From Arthrobacter antioxidans (GTDB lineage Bacteria; Actinomycetota; Actinomycetes; Actinomycetales; Micrococcaceae), in assembly GCF_023100725.1 (NCBI RefSeq), contig NZ_CP095501.1:1798001-1862000 (forward strand): 64,000 nucleotides of DNA, in the 5' to 3' direction. The number at the start of each line of letters is the position of its first letter. Positions within the stretch are counted from its first letter, which is position 1. Shown one piece after another: positions 62,615 to 64,000 of the stretch. Made by a program: the position numbers and the translations under genes. The notes beneath the pieces were generated by a model. It was not told where the DNA came from, searched no databases, and saw only the letters and a list, made by a program, of their open reading frames with translations.

Positions 62615-63289
62615 CTATGCGGAGGCTCTCATGGGCTCGAGAGCGGCTAGGGCGAGGTCGAGGCCGAAGATGAACTCCTCCGCCGGGTCGTAGTCGGCAG
62701 CGACGAGTGCCGCAGCGGACTCGTTGAGGTAAGGGAACTCGTCGGGAGGAAGCTGGGGCAGGTAGACGTCTTCGCCCATGTCTGCGAACTCATCTGCTGT
62801 GTCGAACGGCAGGCCGGCTTCCTGCAGGGCGTAACCGTAGACAAGGCTGTCGAGCAACCAGTTGGCGTGCGTCGCCATCAGGACCGAGAAGCCAGCCCTC
62901 CGTAGGCAGGCGGTGACCGCTTCATGGTGGCGGAGGTTTGCGGGCCCCGGCGATGTCCGCGACTCCATCAGGCCGATCGCCCACGGGTGGCGTGTGAGAA
63001 CCTGTCGGGCGGATACCGCCCGCCGGCGTATCGCCGATTGCCAGTCGGCGTCTTCGGGTGGGAGTTCGATCTCCTCGAACACGATGTCGATCATGGCGTC
63101 CAGCAACTCCTCCTTGCTCGCCACGTAGTGGTAGAGCGACATTGCGCCTGCGCCGAGCGCGTTAGCCAGCCGGCGCATGCTCAGCCCGTCGACCCCCTCG
63201 CGGTCGGCGAGCCGGACCGCCTCGACCACAACCCGCTGCTTGCTCAGCCCCGCGTCTGTCGCGATCTGGCGTTGTTCCCTCGCGGGCAT
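62615..63289 (-). CDS. TetR family transcriptional regulator
   Basis: 224 residues. The helix-turn-helix reads GVDGLSMRRLANALGAGAMS then LYHYVASKEELLDAM. The C-terminal domain resembles the TetR_C group with an acidic DPAEEFIFGLDLALAAL helix. GAGGAAACCC precedes ATG 63289. Divergent from the oxidoreductase, with a 43-bp palindrome between them, so it is the probable repressor of both. Confidence 0.88.
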   Translation of the reverse strand: MPAREQRQIATDAGLSKQRVVVEAVRLADREGVDGLSMRRLANALGAGAMSLYHYVASKEELLDAMIDIVFEEIELPPEDADWQSAIRRRAVSARQVLTRHPWAIGLMESRTSPGPANLRHHEAVTACLRRAGFSVLMATHANWLLDSLVYGYALQEAGLPFDTADEFADMGEDVYLPQLPPDEFPYLNESAAALVAADYDPAEEFIFGLDLALAALEPMRASA

Positions 63290-63339
63290 GGGTTTCCTCG
63301 CTTCCTCAAAAGGCTTGACAGTAGTACAGCGTACGCTCA

Positions 63340-63382
63340 CACTGGCTCGTACACCGTACGTCGTACGCTGTACGAGCCAGTG
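63340..63382. promoter_or_regulatory. 43-bp near-perfect palindrome, TetR operator
   Basis: Two 21-base arms around a single central T match at 20 of 21 positions; the core is CGTACG-T-CGTACG and the outer ends are CACTGG and CCAGTG. A third half-site (TACAGCGTACG) lies at 63325-63335, and TTGACA at 63315-63320 could be a -35 element. Confidence 0.85.
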
Positions 63383-63413
63383 AGAGTCGCTGCTCGAATG
63401 TTCGGAGGGTTCT

Positions 63414-64000
63414 GTGGAAAACGAACAGAGATCGAATGACAGAGCACCCCTGGTGCCGGGGGCGAGTCCGGACGAGGCGGCGACGATGCGGGCCGCCGTC
63501 CAGCAACGCTACGGCCCGCCCTCAGTACTGGAGTCGTCCAAGGTCGGGCGACCGCTGCCCGGGCGAGGCGATGTGCTCGTCCAGGTAGGCGCGGCCTCGG
63601 TGCATCCTGGCGACTACTTCGTCATGACCGGTGAGCCGTACATGGTGCGCCTGGCGTACGGGCTCCGCCGGCCGCGCCACGGCATCCCTGGCAGGGACTT
63701 CGCCGGGGTTGTGGCGGCGGTCGGGAGGGATGTCACCGCTCTCCGCCCCGGCGTCGAGGTGTTCGGCTGGAGCACCGCTGGAACGCTCGCGGAGTACGCC
63801 TGTGTCCCGGCGGACAACCTCGTGTCCGTGCCTGCGAACCTGTCGGTCGTGGACGCCGCGGCGGTGCCCACGTCGGCCATGACGGCATTGCAGGCACTGC
63901 GTGAGATCGCGAACGTTCGACCGGGCCAGACGGTGCTGGTCACGGGCGCGTCAGGCGGCGTGGGCTCTTTCGCCGTGCAGATCGCCAAGGCGTTCGGTGC
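63414..64000 (+). CDS. NAD(P)-dependent quinone/alcohol oxidoreductase, 3' end cut by window
   Basis: 195 codons visible. GTG 63414 is preceded by GGAGGG; an internal ATG at 63486 is the alternative and begins at the usual family N-terminus. Medium-chain dehydrogenase pattern without the zinc-binding Cys: VGAASVHPGDYFVMTGEPYM, PGRDFAGVVAAVG, VPTSAMTALQALRE and the NADPH motif GASGGVGSFAVQIAKAFG. Typical of zeta-crystallin-like quinone reductases. Probably induced when the adjacent TetR repressor releases the palindrome. Confidence 0.88.
   Translation, partial: MENEQRSNDRAPLVPGASPDEAATMRAAVQQRYGPPSVLESSKVGRPLPGRGDVLVQVGAASVHPGDYFVMTGEPYMVRLAYGLRRPRHGIPGRDFAGVVAAVGRDVTALRPGVEVFGWSTAGTLAEYACVPADNLVSVPANLSVVDAAAVPTSAMTALQALREIANVRPGQTVLVTGASGGVGSFAVQIAKAFG

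Overview
The window is high-GC DNA from an actinobacterium, most likely of the family Micrococcaceae (Arthrobacter-like). The reasons are gene content and style: an actinobacterial glgC/glgA pair, pepN, a SURF1 protein with a DUF3099 neighbour, a DevS/DevR-like two-component pair, many GTG/TTG starts and GC-rich hairpin terminators. The species call is inference.

Layout. 0-5.4 kb: an extracellular polysaccharide cluster with two NodB deacetylases (the first cut by the window edge), a divergent GH10 lipoprotein and a nucleotide-sugar SDR without its catalytic Tyr/Lys. 5.7-18.6 kb: housekeeping genes (SURF1, DUF3099, fabG, a second SDR, serB, an ABC ATPase, a SpoU rRNA methyltransferase, rpmE2, lipoate ligase, pepN, divergent glgC/glgA). 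18.6-23.1 kb: a frameshifted small membrane ORF and a three-gene ABC importer (ATPase, fused double permease, binding lipoprotein). 23.3-28.8 kb: a four-carbon sugar-acid catabolic operon (DUF1537 kinase, 3-hydroxyisobutyrate-type dehydrogenase, GntR regulator, SDR) divergent from a GntP permease. 29.0-31.8 kb: a tightly overlapping ArsR / SulP / methyltransferase operon.

32-43.7 kb is the most distinctive part: a stress island resembling the mycobacterial DosR/DevR dormancy regulon. It has a PPOX-fold flavin protein, three universal stress proteins, a GAF-domain sensor kinase, a DevR-like regulator, a cupin, a flavohaemoglobin, an 83-residue unknown protein and a glycosyltransferase. Five copies of a GC-rich palindrome close to AGGGCCGAAGGGCCCT lie in its intergenic regions and are good candidate operators. 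The regulator and kinase genes are convergent and share one CTAG as both stop codons.

43.7-47.6 kb: a GH3 glycosidase, then decayed DNA with an isocitrate dehydrogenase C-terminal fragment carrying an internal stop and a uridine-kinase-like gene without its P-loop, then a DUF2975 membrane protein. 47.6-54.3 kb: a fatty-acid locus (acyl-CoA oxidase/dehydrogenase and TetR, divergent from thiolase, two-domain FabG and MaoC dehydratase) matching the mycobacterial fadE5-fadA2-fabG4-htdX arrangement, with a palindromic TetR operator. 54.4-58.2 kb: secreted serine protease, kynureninase, M50-like membrane protease, a small acidic protein and tRNA-Leu(GAG) with a terminator. 58.4-64 kb: accessory DNA with a hotdog thioesterase, an acetyltransferase pseudogene, small unknown ORFs, a zinc alcohol dehydrogenase, and a TetR gene divergent from a quinone oxidoreductase (cut by the window end) across a 43-bp near-perfect palindrome.

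No CRISPR array, rRNA gene, complete insertion sequence or prophage was seen. All calls come from reading sequence and translations; no database search was run.
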